Source: Piscicoccus intestinalis NBRC 104926
GTDB taxonomy: Bacteria; Actinomycetota; Actinomycetes; Actinomycetales; Dermatophilaceae
Assembly (NCBI RefSeq): GCF_001515525.1
Contig: NZ_BCNQ01000014.1
Location: 1 to 64,000 of the forward strand
Reading direction: 5' to 3'
DNA: 64,000 nucleotides
This document shows, one piece after another, positions 8,130 through 17,329 of this stretch. Positions within the stretch are counted from its first letter, which is position 1, and each line of letters opens with the position of its first letter. The notes beneath the pieces are model-generated. The model was given only the letters and a program-made list of their open reading frames with translations, did not search any database and had not been told where the DNA came from. The position numbers were made by a program, and so were the translations under genes.

Positions 8130-9188
8130 TCAGACGGGTTGGTGACTCTGGATGTGCACCGGATGGCGACGGACGCCGCGCTTGCCCACCTGGTGACCGA
8201 CGTGCCACGCGACCTGCCAGGCGGCTCCGCCCAGGCCGAGGTCGCGCACCCGGCGGGCGCGGCGGACGAGGGTGTCGACGTGACCGGCGCGGGCGCTCGG
8301 CCCCGCGGCGGGCACCGGCCCGTGGCGATCGTCGGGGCTGTCCTGCCGCTCGACGCCGTACCGGCCCTCGAGCTGGGCGAACGAGCGCCCGTACAGGTAG
8401 GCCTGCCGGCACATGTCGCGCACCGTGCTGCGCAGGCGCGTGTAGATGACCAGGTCGCGCACGTAGTCGAGGCGGGTGCCGGCCAGCTGCATGCGCCAGC
8501 ACAGGTCGCTGTCCTGCAGGCAGCGCAGCGCTTCGTCGAAGCCGCCGACCTGCTCGAAGGCCTCGCGGTGGAAGGCCATGTTGCCGGCGCCGGCGTGCTT
8601 GAGCCCGACGCCCACGCCCGACTCCTGCAGGCCCTCCTGCTGCACCATCTGGCGGCTGCGCCGGGTGGCCGCGGAGTTGAGCTTCTCGATGTCGACGCGG
8701 CCGGCGATGAACTCGTGCTCGCCGCTGTCGAGCGCCGTGTGGGCCTGTCGCACCCAGTCGTCGGCCACCTCGTCGTCGGCGTCGCAGAAGGCGATGTAGC
8801 GGGCGCGGGCGGCACCGACTCCGATGTTGCGCGCGTGGGCGGGGCCCTTGACGTCGGAGGCGTCGACGACCCGCAGCTCGAGGCGGTCGGTGTAGGAGCG
8901 GGCGAGGCCGGCGCTGCCGTCGGTCGAGCCGTTGTCGGCGAGCACCACCTCGAACGTCGGCGGGTCGATCTGGCGGGCGAGGGCGTCGAGTTGCACCCCG
9001 AGGGTGTCTTCGCCGTTGTAGCAGGCGATGACGACACTGACGGCGGGTCGGCCCCGGCCGTCGGCCCCCGTCTCCGGTGGGCTCGTGGCGGTACCCGTGC
9101 CGGTGTTCACGTGACCCACCGTGTGATCGGGCGCACCCCCCACTGTCTCTCGCGGCGTAGTCGGCTCCGCGGTCGAGCTGTTGTCCAC
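8130..9188 (-). CDS. Family 2 glycosyltransferase
   Basis: GT-A fold glycosyltransferase of 352 residues, probably on the cytosolic face of the membrane. The motifs are VSVVIACYNGEDTLGVQLDAL, VVLADNGSTDGSA, the metal-binding AFCDADDEV, NMAFHREAFEQVGGFDEAL, and LQDSDLCWRM (ED/DD-type acceptor region). No membrane segment is obvious, unlike many polymer synthases. I place the start at the GTG of 9188, which has GAGGGGAG six bases upstream; an ATG at 9242 is in frame but lacks a ribosome site. It lies 94 bp before the nucleotide-sugar dehydrogenase on the same strand. Donor and acceptor are unknown. Confidence 0.85.
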   Translation of the reverse strand: MDNSSTAEPTTPRETVGGAPDHTVGHVNTGTGTATSPPETGADGRGRPAVSVVIACYNGEDTLGVQLDALARQIDPPTFEVVLADNGSTDGSAGLARSYTDRLELRVVDASDVKGPAHARNIGVGAARARYIAFCDADDEVADDWVRQAHTALDSGEHEFIAGRVDIEKLNSAATRRSRQMVQQEGLQESGVGVGLKHAGAGNMAFHREAFEQVGGFDEALRCLQDSDLCWRMQLAGTRLDYVRDLVIYTRLRSTVRDMCRQAYLYGRSFAQLEGRYGVERQDSPDDRHGPVPAAGPSARAGHVDTLVRRARRVRDLGLGGAAWQVAWHVGHQVGKRGVRRHPVHIQSHQPV

Positions 9189-9570
9189 AATCGCTCCCCT
9201 CAGCGATCTTGTCCCCGTGCGGCTCGGGCTGCCGATCGGCATACCCCGCCCTCTGCGCTGTGGAACGGATCCCCTTCGCCTGCCCGAATCTCACATTCAC
9301 TCGCCAGGCCAATCGCATCACAGCTGTTGTGGATTTTAGGTCGGTCCGTGTCGGACGTCCAATAGCTTGAGCGAACACTGAGTGAAGTCTCAGCAGCCGC
9401 TGTGTGCAACCGGCGGCGCACCGCCGCAGGTAACCGCACAGTACGGACCTTTGGTTCTGTGCGGTTCGGCCCGCGGCGGCCTATGGTCGGGGCAGGGGTC
9501 GACACCGGGCGCGGCCTGCACCGGGTCCACGAGGGTCGACGAGGGTCGACGATCGAGGGGGAGACGAACG
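9189..9570. promoter_or_regulatory. Divergent regulatory region with 10-bp inverted repeat
   Basis: Between the glycosyltransferase and the response regulator. AACCGCACAG (9432-9441) is exactly repeated in inverse as CTGTGCGGTT (9457-9466) with a 15-nt centre containing TTTGG; this could be an operator or an RNA hairpin. Further on, GAGGGTCGAC occurs twice in tandem (9531-9550). No gene is seen here. Confidence 0.5.
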
Positions 9571-10245
9571 ATGCGGGTGCTCGTCGTGGAGGACGAAGAG
9601 AACCTGGCCACCGTGCTACGCCGGGGCCTTGGGGGCGAGGGTTTTGTCGTGGACGTGTGCCACGACGGCAAGGAGGGGTTGTGGGCGGCGACGGATAACG
9701 CCTACGACGCGATCATCCTCGACATCATGCTGCCCGGCCTCAACGGCTACAAGGTGCTCGAGGAGCTGCGGCGCCGCGAGGTGTGGACCCCAATCCTCAT
9801 GCTCACCGCCAAGGACGGTGAGTACGACCAGGCCGACGCCTTCGAACTTGGCGCCGACGACTACCTCACCAAGCCGTTCAGCTTCGTCGTGCTCGTCGCG
9901 CGGCTGCGCGCCCTCATCCGCCGCGGCGCCCCCGAGCGGCCCTCGGTCTACCGCGTCGGCGACCTCACCCTCGACCCCGCCCGCCGCCGGGTGGACCGCG
10001 ACGGCACACCGATCAAGCTGACCGCCAAGGAGTTCGCGCTGCTGGAGCACCTCATGATGCACGCCGAGGACGTCGTCGCGAAGACCGACATCCTGCAGGC
10101 CGTGTGGGACCCGGCGTTCGACGGCGCACCCAACATCATCGAGGTCTACATCGGCTACCTGCGCCGCAAGGTCGACGTGCCGTTCGGGCGCCACTCCATC
10201 CAGACCGTGCGCGGGGCGGGTTACCGGATCACCGCCGTCTCCTGA
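9571..10245 (+). CDS. OmpR/PhoB-family two-component response regulator
   Basis: DNA-binding response regulator of 224 residues. The receiver domain begins MRVLVVEDEENLATVL with the acidic pair, the phospho-acceptor Asp lies in IILDIMLPGLNG, then Thr in LMLTAKDG and the Lys in DYLTKPFSF. The C-terminal winged helix (about residues 125-222) has LTAKEFALLEHLM and the recognition region VYIGYLRRKVD, ending TVRGAGYRI. The ATG at 9571 has GAGGGGGAGA upstream. It faces the kinase gene 10221-11651 and the two coding ends overlap by 25 bp, so they are almost surely a pair although convergent. Target genes are unknown. Confidence 0.92.
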   Translation: MRVLVVEDEENLATVLRRGLGGEGFVVDVCHDGKEGLWAATDNAYDAIILDIMLPGLNGYKVLEELRRREVWTPILMLTAKDGEYDQADAFELGADDYLTKPFSFVVLVARLRALIRRGAPERPSVYRVGDLTLDPARRRVDRDGTPIKLTAKEFALLEHLMMHAEDVVAKTDILQAVWDPAFDGAPNIIEVYIGYLRRKVDVPFGRHSIQTVRGAGYRITAVS

Positions 10246-11651
10246 GCCTCGACCGGCTGGGCCGGCAGGCGCACCTCGAAGCAGGCGCCGGCCAGGGGGC
10301 CGTCGATCACACAGACCGAGCCGCCGTGGGCGGAGACGATCTGCTCGACGATGGCCAGGCCGAGCCCGGAGCCGCCGGCGGAGCGGGCGCGGGCGTCGTC
10401 GAGCCGCACGAACCGGCCGAAGACGCGCTCGCGGTCGGCGGGCGCGATGCCGGCGCCGTCGTCCGCGACGGTGAGCACCGCCTCGGGTCGCCCGTCGGGC
10501 GCGCGGTCGGCACGCACGGACAACTCGAGCGTCGACCGCGCTGCCCGCTCCGCGTTGTCGCAGAGGTTTCGCACCACCTGGGTGAGCCGGTCGGCGTCGC
10601 CGGTGACGCGCACCGGCTCGATGTGGGCGCGCACCGCGTGTCGGCTCTGGGCGCGCAGCCGACGTGCCTCGGTCTCCACGACGTCGTCGAGGTCGACGTC
10701 GTCGTGGGCGAACTGCAGCCCGCGGTCCTCGGCCTTGGCGAGCACGAGCAGGTCGTCGACGAGGCGGCGCATGCGGGTCACCTCGCGGTCCATGAGCTCG
10801 TTGAGCTCGGTCCGCTCGGCGCGGTTGTCGTCACCTCGCTCGGCGAGCTCGATGGCCGCCGCGAGGGTCGCCAACGGCGAGCGCAGCTCGTGACCCGCGT
10901 CGGAGACGAAGCGGCGGCTGGTCGCCTGCGCCGCCTCGAGCCGGGCGAGCATGTCGTTCATCGTCGTCGCGAGGGCCGCGACCTCGTCGTGGGTGCGCGG
11001 CACGGGCACCCGGTCGGTCAGCCTCCCGTACTCGATGCGCGCGACCTCGCGGCGGATCTCCTCCACCGGCCGCAGCGCCCGACCCGTGAGCCACCACGTG
11101 GCGAGCCCGGCGAGAAGGACCAGCAGCGGGGTCGAGATGCCCAGCGCCCTCGCGGTGGCCCCGAGCGCGTGACGCTGCGCGGCCTGGGAGCTGACGCCGA
11201 GCACCACGTAGTCGGCGCCGGCATAGCTGACCCCGGTGGCCACCACGTAGGGCCCGTCGGGGGGCAGGACGCCGGTGGTCGCGCCCTCGTGCACCCAGTG
11301 GCCCGGCTCCGGGCGCACCCCGGAGAGCACCTGCCCGGTGGTGGCGGTGCTGTAGACGAGCCCGCCGCCGGAGTCGACGACCTGCACGACCGTGCTCGCC
11401 CCGACCAGATGCGCGGTGGCGTCCTCGGTCAGCTCGGCCGGCCCTCGCGCGGCCACGGCCTGCGCGACGGAGGAGACGTGCTCGGTCGCGGTCTCCCGCA
11501 GCCCCTCGTTGAGCGCCGAGTGCAGCAGGGTCAGCAGCAGCAGCGTGCCCGCGACGAGGCCGCCGGCCACGACGAGCACCGCCACGAGCGTCGACTGACG
11601 CCGCACCCCCGGTTCGGACAGCATCCGCCCGGCCTGTCGCACGCGCTTCAC
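10221..11651 (-). CDS. Sensor histidine kinase with periplasmic-side sensor and HAMP domain
   Basis: Membrane histidine kinase of 476 residues. TM1 lies around residues 21-43 (VAVLVVAGGLVAGTLLLLTL). It is followed by an extracytoplasmic sensor of about 110 residues and TM2 (STPLLVLLAGLATWWLTG), then HAMP, the H-box SDAGHELRSPLATLAAAIE, the N-box VVRNLCDNAERAA, and the G-boxes VADDGAGIAP and GGSGLGLAIVEQI. I place the start at the GTG of 11651 because GACAAT lies exactly 6 nt before it, matching the leaderless pattern of this window; an ATG at 11624 is the alternative. The gene is convergent with its response regulator, with 25-bp overlap. Confidence 0.88.
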   Translation of the reverse strand: MKRVRQAGRMLSEPGVRRQSTLVAVLVVAGGLVAGTLLLLTLLHSALNEGLRETATEHVSSVAQAVAARGPAELTEDATAHLVGASTVVQVVDSGGGLVYSTATTGQVLSGVRPEPGHWVHEGATTGVLPPDGPYVVATGVSYAGADYVVLGVSSQAAQRHALGATARALGISTPLLVLLAGLATWWLTGRALRPVEEIRREVARIEYGRLTDRVPVPRTHDEVAALATTMNDMLARLEAAQATSRRFVSDAGHELRSPLATLAAAIELAERGDDNRAERTELNELMDREVTRMRRLVDDLLVLAKAEDRGLQFAHDDVDLDDVVETEARRLRAQSRHAVRAHIEPVRVTGDADRLTQVVRNLCDNAERAARSTLELSVRADRAPDGRPEAVLTVADDGAGIAPADRERVFGRFVRLDDARARSAGGSGLGLAIVEQIVSAHGGSVCVIDGPLAGACFEVRLPAQPVEAQETAVIR

Positions 11652-11870
11652 CGCCCCATTGTCGGTCGAGCCGACGCGCGAACGGGGCGGGGCGAGCCGG
11701 GCCGACGCCTCGACAGCCGCCTGCGTGTCGACCGCCTGCGAGCGCCCGCCCCGGGCCTGCCGATGACAGGTGTCCCCGCGCATGCATAGGGTGGCTGGGC
11801 AAGGTGACAGTTCGACACCTGGCCCAGACAAGGCCATCGACACTATCGACGCTGACCAAGGAGCGACGCA

Positions 11871-12488
11871 GTGAGCGAATACGTCCTTCCCGACCTCCCC
11901 TACGACTACGCGGCGCTGGAGCCGCACATCAGCGGCGAGATCATGCAGCTGCACCACGACAAGCACCACAAGACCTACGTCGACGGTGCCAACACGGCTG
12001 TGGAGAAGCTGCAGGCCGCCAGCGAGTCCGGCGACTCGGCGAGCATCAACCTCATCGCCAAGAACCTGGCGTTCAACCTCGGCGGACACGTCAACCACTC
12101 GATCTTCTGGCAGAACCTCTCGCCGGACGGCGGCGACAAGCCGGTCGGCGACACCGCCTCCCTGCTTGAGGAGCACTTCGGCGGGTTCGACAAGTTCCAG
12201 GCCCTGTTCGCGGCGAACGCCGCGGGCATCCAGGGCTCCGGCTGGTCGATCCTCGCGTGGGACACCCTCGGCAAGCGCCCGATCCTCGCCCAGCTGTACG
12301 ACCAGCAGGCGCAGCTGCCGGCCACGCAGATCCCGATCCTCATGCTCGACATGTGGGAGCACGCGTTCTACCTGCAGTACAAGAACGTCAAGCCCGACTA
12401 CATCAAGGCGTGGTGGAACGTCGTCAACTGGAACGACGTGGAGGCCCGCCTGGCCAACGCCAAGGCGACCAACCTCGTCAACCTCTGA
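11871..12488 (+). CDS. sodA: Superoxide dismutase [Mn/Fe]
   Basis: Converts superoxide to oxygen and hydrogen peroxide. It has 205 residues, the normal length. Metal ligands are visible in [25 protein letters not shown], and [19 protein letters not shown] (Asp and His). The active-site surround [22 protein letters not shown] is typical. The GTG at 11871 has AAGGAG eight bases upstream. A -10-like TAGGGT at 11787-11792 would give a leader of about 70 nt. A perfect 16-bp hairpin follows the stop, so the gene is probably monocistronic. Confidence 0.95.
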   Translation: MSEYVLPDLPYDYAALEPHISGEIMQLHHDKHHKTYVDGANTAVEKLQAASESGDSASINLIAKNLAFNLGGHVNHSIFWQNLSPDGGDKPVGDTASLLEEHFGGFDKFQALFAANAAGIQGSGWSILAWDTLGKRPILAQLYDQQAQLPATQIPILMLDMWEHAFYLQYKNVKPDYIKAWWNVVNWNDVEARLANAKATNLVNL

Positions 12489-12507
12489 GCCGCCTCGTTG
12501 ACGCACC

Positions 12508-12542
12508 GGGGCCCGCCGATCCGATCCGGATCGGCGGGCCCC
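12508..12542 (+). terminator. 16-bp stem terminator after sodA
   Basis: GGGGCCCGCCGATCCG (12508-12523) pairs perfectly with 12527-12542 across a 3-nt loop. It starts 20 bp past the sodA stop. There is no U-tract, as is common in high-GC actinobacteria. Confidence 0.8.
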
Positions 12543-12606
12543 GTCGCGTCCGGCCAGGCGTTCCGGGCGTCTCGCAACGCCCGGAACAGGGGGTCGTCGG
12601 TGGGTC

Positions 12607-12719
12607 GAGACGAAGTTGGCTTACATACTCGCGGCCGCGGCCGCGGGCGCCGGGCATCACCGCAGGTCACGAGGGCGCGGTGGGCAGCGCGATCCGAGTG
12701 TGTAAGCCGTTCTCGTCTT
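12607..12719 (+). repeat. Copy A of an unnamed 113-bp element with 25-bp imperfect terminal inverted repeats
   Basis: The left end is GAGACGAAGTTGGCTTACAT followed by ACTCG (12607-12631). The right end, 12695-12719, matches it in inverse at 19 of 25 positions. The second copy, 18137-18249, lies in the opposite orientation, has exactly the same length, and matches without gaps at roughly four positions in five. The middle contains a 21-bp fully identical core (12655-12675, CACCGCAGGTCACGAGGGCG plus C). It lies between the convergent ends of sodA and manA. Confidence 0.8.
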
Positions 12720-12779
12720 CAGCCCACTCCACAGCCGGCTGCTCGCCCGCCGAGGAGGGTCAACAGGGGGCGCGGGCCC

Positions 12780-13964
12780 TCAGTCCACCGGTTCGAGGGC
12801 GCCGGGGCCGGCGACGAAAAGGGTGCCGGCTCCGGCGCAGGACACGGGTCCGTCGGCGGCGCTGATGAACGCCGAGCCGCCGCGCTCGACGCACAGGCTG
12901 CCGGTGGCGCACTCGAGCCGGGCGGCCCCGGCGGTGACGAGCACGACCCGCGGGCCGCTGCCCGGAAGCTCGATCGTGCCGCCCTCGCGCTGCAGCCGGT
13001 ACAGGCTGAACTCCGGCACGCTCACCGGGTAGCTCGTCACGCCCTGGTGGTCGGGCCGCGGGCGCAGCACGGGCACGCCCACCGTGGGGTCGACGATGCG
13101 GCACAGCTCGTCGACGTCGATGCGCTTGCTCGTCAGCCCGGCGCGCAGCACGTTGTCGGAGTTGGCGAGGATCTCCACGCCGGCGCCGCGCAGGTACGCG
13201 TGCAGCCCGCCGGCGGCCATGAAGATCGCCTCCCCCGGCTGCAGCACCGTGTGGTTGAGCAGCAGCGAGGCGATCGCGCCGAGATCACCGGGGTGGTCGT
13301 CGGCGATGCGCAGCAGCGCCTCGTAGGCGTCGGCGTGCTCCCCCTCGTTCCAGGCCTGTTCGCGGCAGGCGCCCACGACGTCGCGCAGCAGCCCGGCGCG
13401 GTCGGCCTCCGGCACGTCGAGCAGCATGCGCAGCGCGTCGACGAGGCCGGCGTCGTCACCGACCTCCAGCCGCCGCACGACCGGGTCGAGCGCCGGCACG
13501 CGCAGGCCGCGCAGCAGGCCGGCCGCCTCACCGGGCTCGCGCAACCCCGCGAGCGCCTCGAACGGCGTCAGCGCGCAGAGCAGTTCCGGCTTGGGCCAGT
13601 CGTCGACATAGTTGCCGTCGTCGCCGTTCTGGGCGCGGAAGGCCGCTCGGGCCGTCTGCCGGTCGGGGTGCACCTGGATCGAGAGCGCCTTCTCGGCGGC
13701 GAGCACCTTGAGCAGAAACGGCAGCCGGCCCTCGAAGCGGTCGGCGAGCTCGGCCCCGAGCGCGGCGGCCGGATCCGCGGCGACGACCTCGTCGAGGCCG
13801 CGCGAGCTGCCGTTCGCCCGCACGATCGACGGACCGGCGGGGTGCGCCCCCATCCACAACTCGGCCTCCGGGCCCGGCGTCGGCGACGGGCGACCCTGCA
13901 GCTCGGCGATCGTGCGATGCGATCCCCAGTCGTATGGCTTCACCGCAGGTTCCAGCAGGTGCAT
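12780..13964 (-). CDS. manA: Mannose-6-phosphate isomerase, class I
   Basis: Zinc enzyme interconverting mannose 6-phosphate and fructose 6-phosphate, feeding GDP-mannose and wall glycan synthesis. It has 394 residues. Motifs are KPYDWGSHRTIAELQG at the start, the metal site LSIQVHPDRQTARAAF, KPELLCALTPFEALAG, and the cupin segment LQPGEAIFMAAGGLHAYLRG then GVEILANSDNVLRAGLT. The ATG at 13964 has TACCGT 7 nt upstream (13972-13977 on the other strand), so it looks leaderless. It is the natural upstream partner of surface glycan synthesis, though not adjacent to the 4.5-9.2 kb cluster. Confidence 0.93.
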   Translation of the reverse strand: MHLLEPAVKPYDWGSHRTIAELQGRPSPTPGPEAELWMGAHPAGPSIVRANGSSRGLDEVVAADPAAALGAELADRFEGRLPFLLKVLAAEKALSIQVHPDRQTARAAFRAQNGDDGNYVDDWPKPELLCALTPFEALAGLREPGEAAGLLRGLRVPALDPVVRRLEVGDDAGLVDALRMLLDVPEADRAGLLRDVVGACREQAWNEGEHADAYEALLRIADDHPGDLGAIASLLLNHTVLQPGEAIFMAAGGLHAYLRGAGVEILANSDNVLRAGLTSKRIDVDELCRIVDPTVGVPVLRPRPDHQGVTSYPVSVPEFSLYRLQREGGTIELPGSGPRVVLVTAGAARLECATGSLCVERGGSAFISAADGPVSCAGAGTLFVAGPGALEPVD

Positions 13965-14023
13965 GCCCTAAACGGTAGGTGATGTGCGACAGCGTGATCC
14001 GCCCGCCCGGCTCCCACGGACGC

Positions 14024-14043
14024 ATACATGACGGATCATGTAT
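14024..14043. promoter_or_regulatory. Palindromic operator-like site
   Basis: ATACATGA-CGGA-TCATGTAT: 8-bp perfect arms with a 4-bp centre, about 60 bp upstream of manA and 240 bp upstream of the reductase gene at 14286. It is AT-rich for this genome. A dimeric regulator site is likely; the regulator is unknown. The rest of 13965-14285 shows no gene. Confidence 0.45.
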
Positions 14044-14285
14044 ACGGAGTCGGCGGAGGCCACCGGCCCCCCGCGGCGGCGGTGCCGCGATGATCGGGGC
14101 AGGATCGAGACGGGCTCGCCGGCGCGGGTGAGCGGCGCGGAGGCGATCGGCGGCACCCACACCGACCGGCTCGACAGGCTGGGCGCGAGGGTCGGGCGGG
14201 CATCGTGGCTGGTCGCCCGCTTAAGGCGGAATCACTTGCAGTTCAGTCGAATTGCTTGACAGGACGAGAGGAACAGGAGGGCGTG

Positions 14286-15341
14286 ATGGGCGAGCAAGGC
14301 CGACCCGAGACGCGCAGCGACGAGGAACACTCCACGGGCGGGGTCTACTCGGTGCCCGGCAAGGAGTACACGCGTGACGAGCGTTACATCTCCGATCGGG
14401 TGACCGCCGACGGCGCGGGCGAGCGCGAATGGCCCGTGGAGCCGGGCCGGTACCGTCTCGTCGCGGCCCGCGCCTGCCCGTGGGCCAACCGCGCGATCAT
14501 CGTGCGGCGCCTGCTCGGCCTGGAGGACGTGCTCTCCCTCGGCACGCCCGGACCCACGCACGACGCCGACTCGTGGACCTTCGACCTCGACCCCGGGGGG
14601 CTCGACCCGGTGCTGGGCATCCCCAAGCTCAAGGACGCCTACCTCGCGCGCTTCCCCGACTACGAGCGCGGCATCACGGTTCCCGCGATCGTCGAGGAGA
14701 GCACCGGCAAGGTCGTCACCAACGACTTCGCCCAGATCACCCTCGACCTGTCGACGGAATGGACCCGCTACCACCGCGACGGCGCGCCCGACCTGTACCC
14801 GCAGGAGCTGCGCGCCGAGATGGACGACGTCATGCGGTTCGTCTACACCGAGGTCAACAACGGCGTGTACCGGTGCGGCTTCGCCGGCTCCCAGGAGGCC
14901 TACGACGCGGCGTTCACCCGGCTGTTCGACGCCCTCGACCGGCTCGAGGAGCGGCTGACCACCCGCCGGTTCCTCATGGGTGAGCAGATCACGGAGGCCG
15001 ACGTGCGACTCTTCACGACGCTCGTGCGCTTCGACCCCGTGTACCACGGCCACTTCAAGTGCAACCGGGCCAAGCTCATCGAGTTCCCGGCGCTGTGGGG
15101 GTACGCGCGCGACCTGTTCCAGACGCCGGGATTCGGCGACACCATCGACTTCGCGCAGATCAAGGAGCACTACTACGTCGTGCACCGCGACCTCAACCCC
15201 AGCGGCATCGTGCCGCTCGGCCCGGACCTGAGCGGCTGGTTCACGCCGCACAGCCGCGAGGCGCTGGGCGGGCGACCCTTCGGCGACGGCACCCCGCCGG
15301 GCCCGGTGCGCGAGAGCGAGCGGGTCCCGGAGCCGGTGTAG
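14286..15341 (+). CDS. Glutathionyl/mycothiol-hydroquinone reductase-type glutathione S-transferase (Xi class)
   Basis: Cytosolic thiol transferase of 351 residues. The Xi-class catalytic motif ARACPWANRAIIVRRLLGLED has the nucleophilic Cys. It is followed by ITVPAIVEESTGKVVTNDFAQI and the helical domain with NNGVYRCGFAGSQEAYD and TEADVRLFTTLVRFDPVYHGHFKCN. Related enzymes reduce conjugates of hydroquinones; actinobacteria would use mycothiol rather than glutathione (known for the lineage, inferred here). AGGAGG lies five bases before the ATG at 14286, which decides the start. The hydrolase gene begins ten bases after its stop, suggesting an operon. Confidence 0.9.
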   Translation: MGEQGRPETRSDEEHSTGGVYSVPGKEYTRDERYISDRVTADGAGEREWPVEPGRYRLVAARACPWANRAIIVRRLLGLEDVLSLGTPGPTHDADSWTFDLDPGGLDPVLGIPKLKDAYLARFPDYERGITVPAIVEESTGKVVTNDFAQITLDLSTEWTRYHRDGAPDLYPQELRAEMDDVMRFVYTEVNNGVYRCGFAGSQEAYDAAFTRLFDALDRLEERLTTRRFLMGEQITEADVRLFTTLVRFDPVYHGHFKCNRAKLIEFPALWGYARDLFQTPGFGDTIDFAQIKEHYYVVHRDLNPSGIVPLGPDLSGWFTPHSREALGGRPFGDGTPPGPVRESERVPEPV

Positions 15342-15350
15342 GCGCGCCCC

Positions 15351-17105
15351 GTGCCCGACCTGCCCGAGGCCTCCGACCTGCCCGAGGTGCCCCGGCCCCG
15401 CGACCTGCCCGAGGCGGCCGGGGCGTCCGGGCCGCTCGATCGACCCGCGTCCGATCGGCCCGACCCGGCCGCCATCGAACGGCGGCCGCTGCCCGAGATC
15501 CTCACGCAGGCCGCGCAGACGCTGCAGGACGCCCTCGACGGGGCCCGCGCGGCGCACCGCCAGTACGCCCGGCTCGTGGAGGCCGACCGCTCCTGGGCCC
15601 GGCTCGACGAGCGCCTCCTCGACGAGATCCGGCTGCGGCGCGCCGACGCCGCGCTGTCGGCCGCGGGGGTGCTCACCGGGTACCTGCGCGCCGAGGCCGA
15701 CGCGGCGCAGCAGCGCTACCCGCACGTCGACGCCGAGGGCAGGCCGCTGCCGCCGCGGCCCGCCAGCGACGAACCGGTCGTCGTGCGCGACTGGTGGGCC
15801 GGGCTCACCCCGGCTCAGAAGGAGCTGCTGCTGCAGGAGGAGACGGCGTGGGTCGGCGGCGCCGACGGCCTGCCCGTCCCCGTTCGGCACGCCGCCAACC
15901 TGCGGCTGCTCGACGCCGAGATCGCCCGGCGCGACGCGGTCGTCGAGGCCGTCGAGGCGCGGCCCGGGCAACCGCGCGACGCCGCCGCCGCCGAGGAGGA
16001 ACGCGACCTGCGCGGGCTGCACAAGCTGCGCGAGATGTTCCCCGCCGAGGCGAGCGCGACGCCCGCACCCGCCGAGCCGGGCGAGCCGTCGGAGCCGGGC
16101 GAGCCCACCGAGCCCACCGAGCCCACCGAACGCCGGTACCTCTATCTGCTCGATGCGACGGTCTACCCGCTCAAGGCGGCGATCGTCCTCGGCGACCTCG
16201 AGACGGCCGACGCGGTGGTGCTGCACGTGCCGGGGGCGACGACGACCGTGGACCTGCGTCTCGCGCGCGAGACGCAGTGGATGCAGGCCCTGGTCGCGGA
16301 GGCCGATCGGCTCGCCGGGTCGCCGGGCCGCGTGGCCGTCGTCGACTGGATCGGCTATCACGCGCCGTACGACATCGCGACGCGCCGGGCGCTCGGCGAC
16401 AGCGGCGTCAGCGTGCTCGTGCCCGGGGAGGCCAGCGACGAGCGCTACGCCCGCGACGCCGCGCCCGTGCTCGCGCGGTGTGCGCAGGGGCTGCGGGCAC
16501 TGCAGCCCCGGCCGGTCCGGCTCGTCGCCTCGGGGCACTCCTACGGCGCGTCGGTGGTCGGCCTGGCCCTGGCCGGCACCGGCGTGTTCGACGCGGCGGT
16601 CGTCGCGGGCAGCCCGGGACTGTTCACCTCCCGGGCCGCCGACCTGCGGCTGCCGCCGAACCGACTGTTCGCCGCGATCGCGCCGGGCGATCTCATCGCG
16701 TTCCTCGGGGTGTTCGGCGGGCAGGTGATCGGCATCGACGGGGTGCGGGTGCTCTCGCCGTTCGCGCGGCGGGCGACGTATCCGGACGGCCGCAAGTCGC
16801 TGCTGCGTCAGGTGTGGGGTCACGAGTCGTACTACCAGCCGGGCAGCGCGATCCTGCATCAGATCGCCGCCGTGGTGGTCGGCGCCGACGACGCGCTGCG
16901 CGAGATCTCCGTGCCGCGCCTGCTCGCGACCCTGACCCGCAGCGGCGACGCACGAGCTGCGGCCGCAGCCGGTTCCGCCGCCGCGCAGATCGATTCGCTC
17001 GGTGCGCAGCAGGATCCGGCGGACGGAGCGCCGGCCGGTCAGCGCGTCGGACAGCCCGTGGAGGGGACCGCCGCCGACACCGCCCCGGACGACCTCGGGT
17101 CGTAG
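15351..17105 (+). CDS. DUF1023-type alpha/beta hydrolase
   Basis: A 584-residue protein. The first 250 residues are helical and charge-rich, with an acidic repeat EPGEPSEPGEPTEPTEPTE as linker. The second half is an alpha/beta hydrolase of the DUF1023 group: AIVLGDLETADAVVLHVPGA, VAVVDWIGYHAPYDIATRRAL, the nucleophile elbow VASGHSYGASVVGLAL with Ser, and AGSPGLFTSRAADL. The function of this family is not known; it is widespread in actinobacteria. The GTG at 15351 has no good ribosome site, so it may depend on coupling to the preceding gene. No signal peptide is seen. Confidence 0.75.
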   Translation: MPDLPEASDLPEVPRPRDLPEAAGASGPLDRPASDRPDPAAIERRPLPEILTQAAQTLQDALDGARAAHRQYARLVEADRSWARLDERLLDEIRLRRADAALSAAGVLTGYLRAEADAAQQRYPHVDAEGRPLPPRPASDEPVVVRDWWAGLTPAQKELLLQEETAWVGGADGLPVPVRHAANLRLLDAEIARRDAVVEAVEARPGQPRDAAAAEEERDLRGLHKLREMFPAEASATPAPAEPGEPSEPGEPTEPTEPTERRYLYLLDATVYPLKAAIVLGDLETADAVVLHVPGATTTVDLRLARETQWMQALVAEADRLAGSPGRVAVVDWIGYHAPYDIATRRALGDSGVSVLVPGEASDERYARDAAPVLARCAQGLRALQPRPVRLVASGHSYGASVVGLALAGTGVFDAAVVAGSPGLFTSRAADLRLPPNRLFAAIAPGDLIAFLGVFGGQVIGIDGVRVLSPFARRATYPDGRKSLLRQVWGHESYYQPGSAILHQIAAVVVGADDALREISVPRLLATLTRSGDARAAAAAGSAAAQIDSLGAQQDPADGAPAGQRVGQPVEGTAADTAPDDLGS

Positions 17106-17329
17106 GAGTCGGCGACCGACGTCGTCGTGCCGGCTGCGGCACGTGGGTGTCGGCGAGCCCAGTTCGTCGGTGTCGCCGGGCCGCGGCATGTAGTGCCGCC
17201 GACCGCGGGGCCGGTGAGGGTACCCTGACTGCCGACCCCACAGGTTTCTCCTAGGTCGTCGACGACGCGTCCGCGGCCCGCGAGGGCCGATCCGCTGCCC
17301 GGGCGACCGGGCCGACTCCGGGAGGACGC

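Noticed and set aside
11652-12506. Upstream extension of the histidine kinase frame across sodA
   Set aside because: It is antisense to sodA and lacks kinase features; the kinase start is set at 11651.
14038-14259. 73-codon frame upstream of the thiol reductase
   Set aside because: Starts inside the palindrome at 14024-14043, no ribosome site, no recognisable motif.
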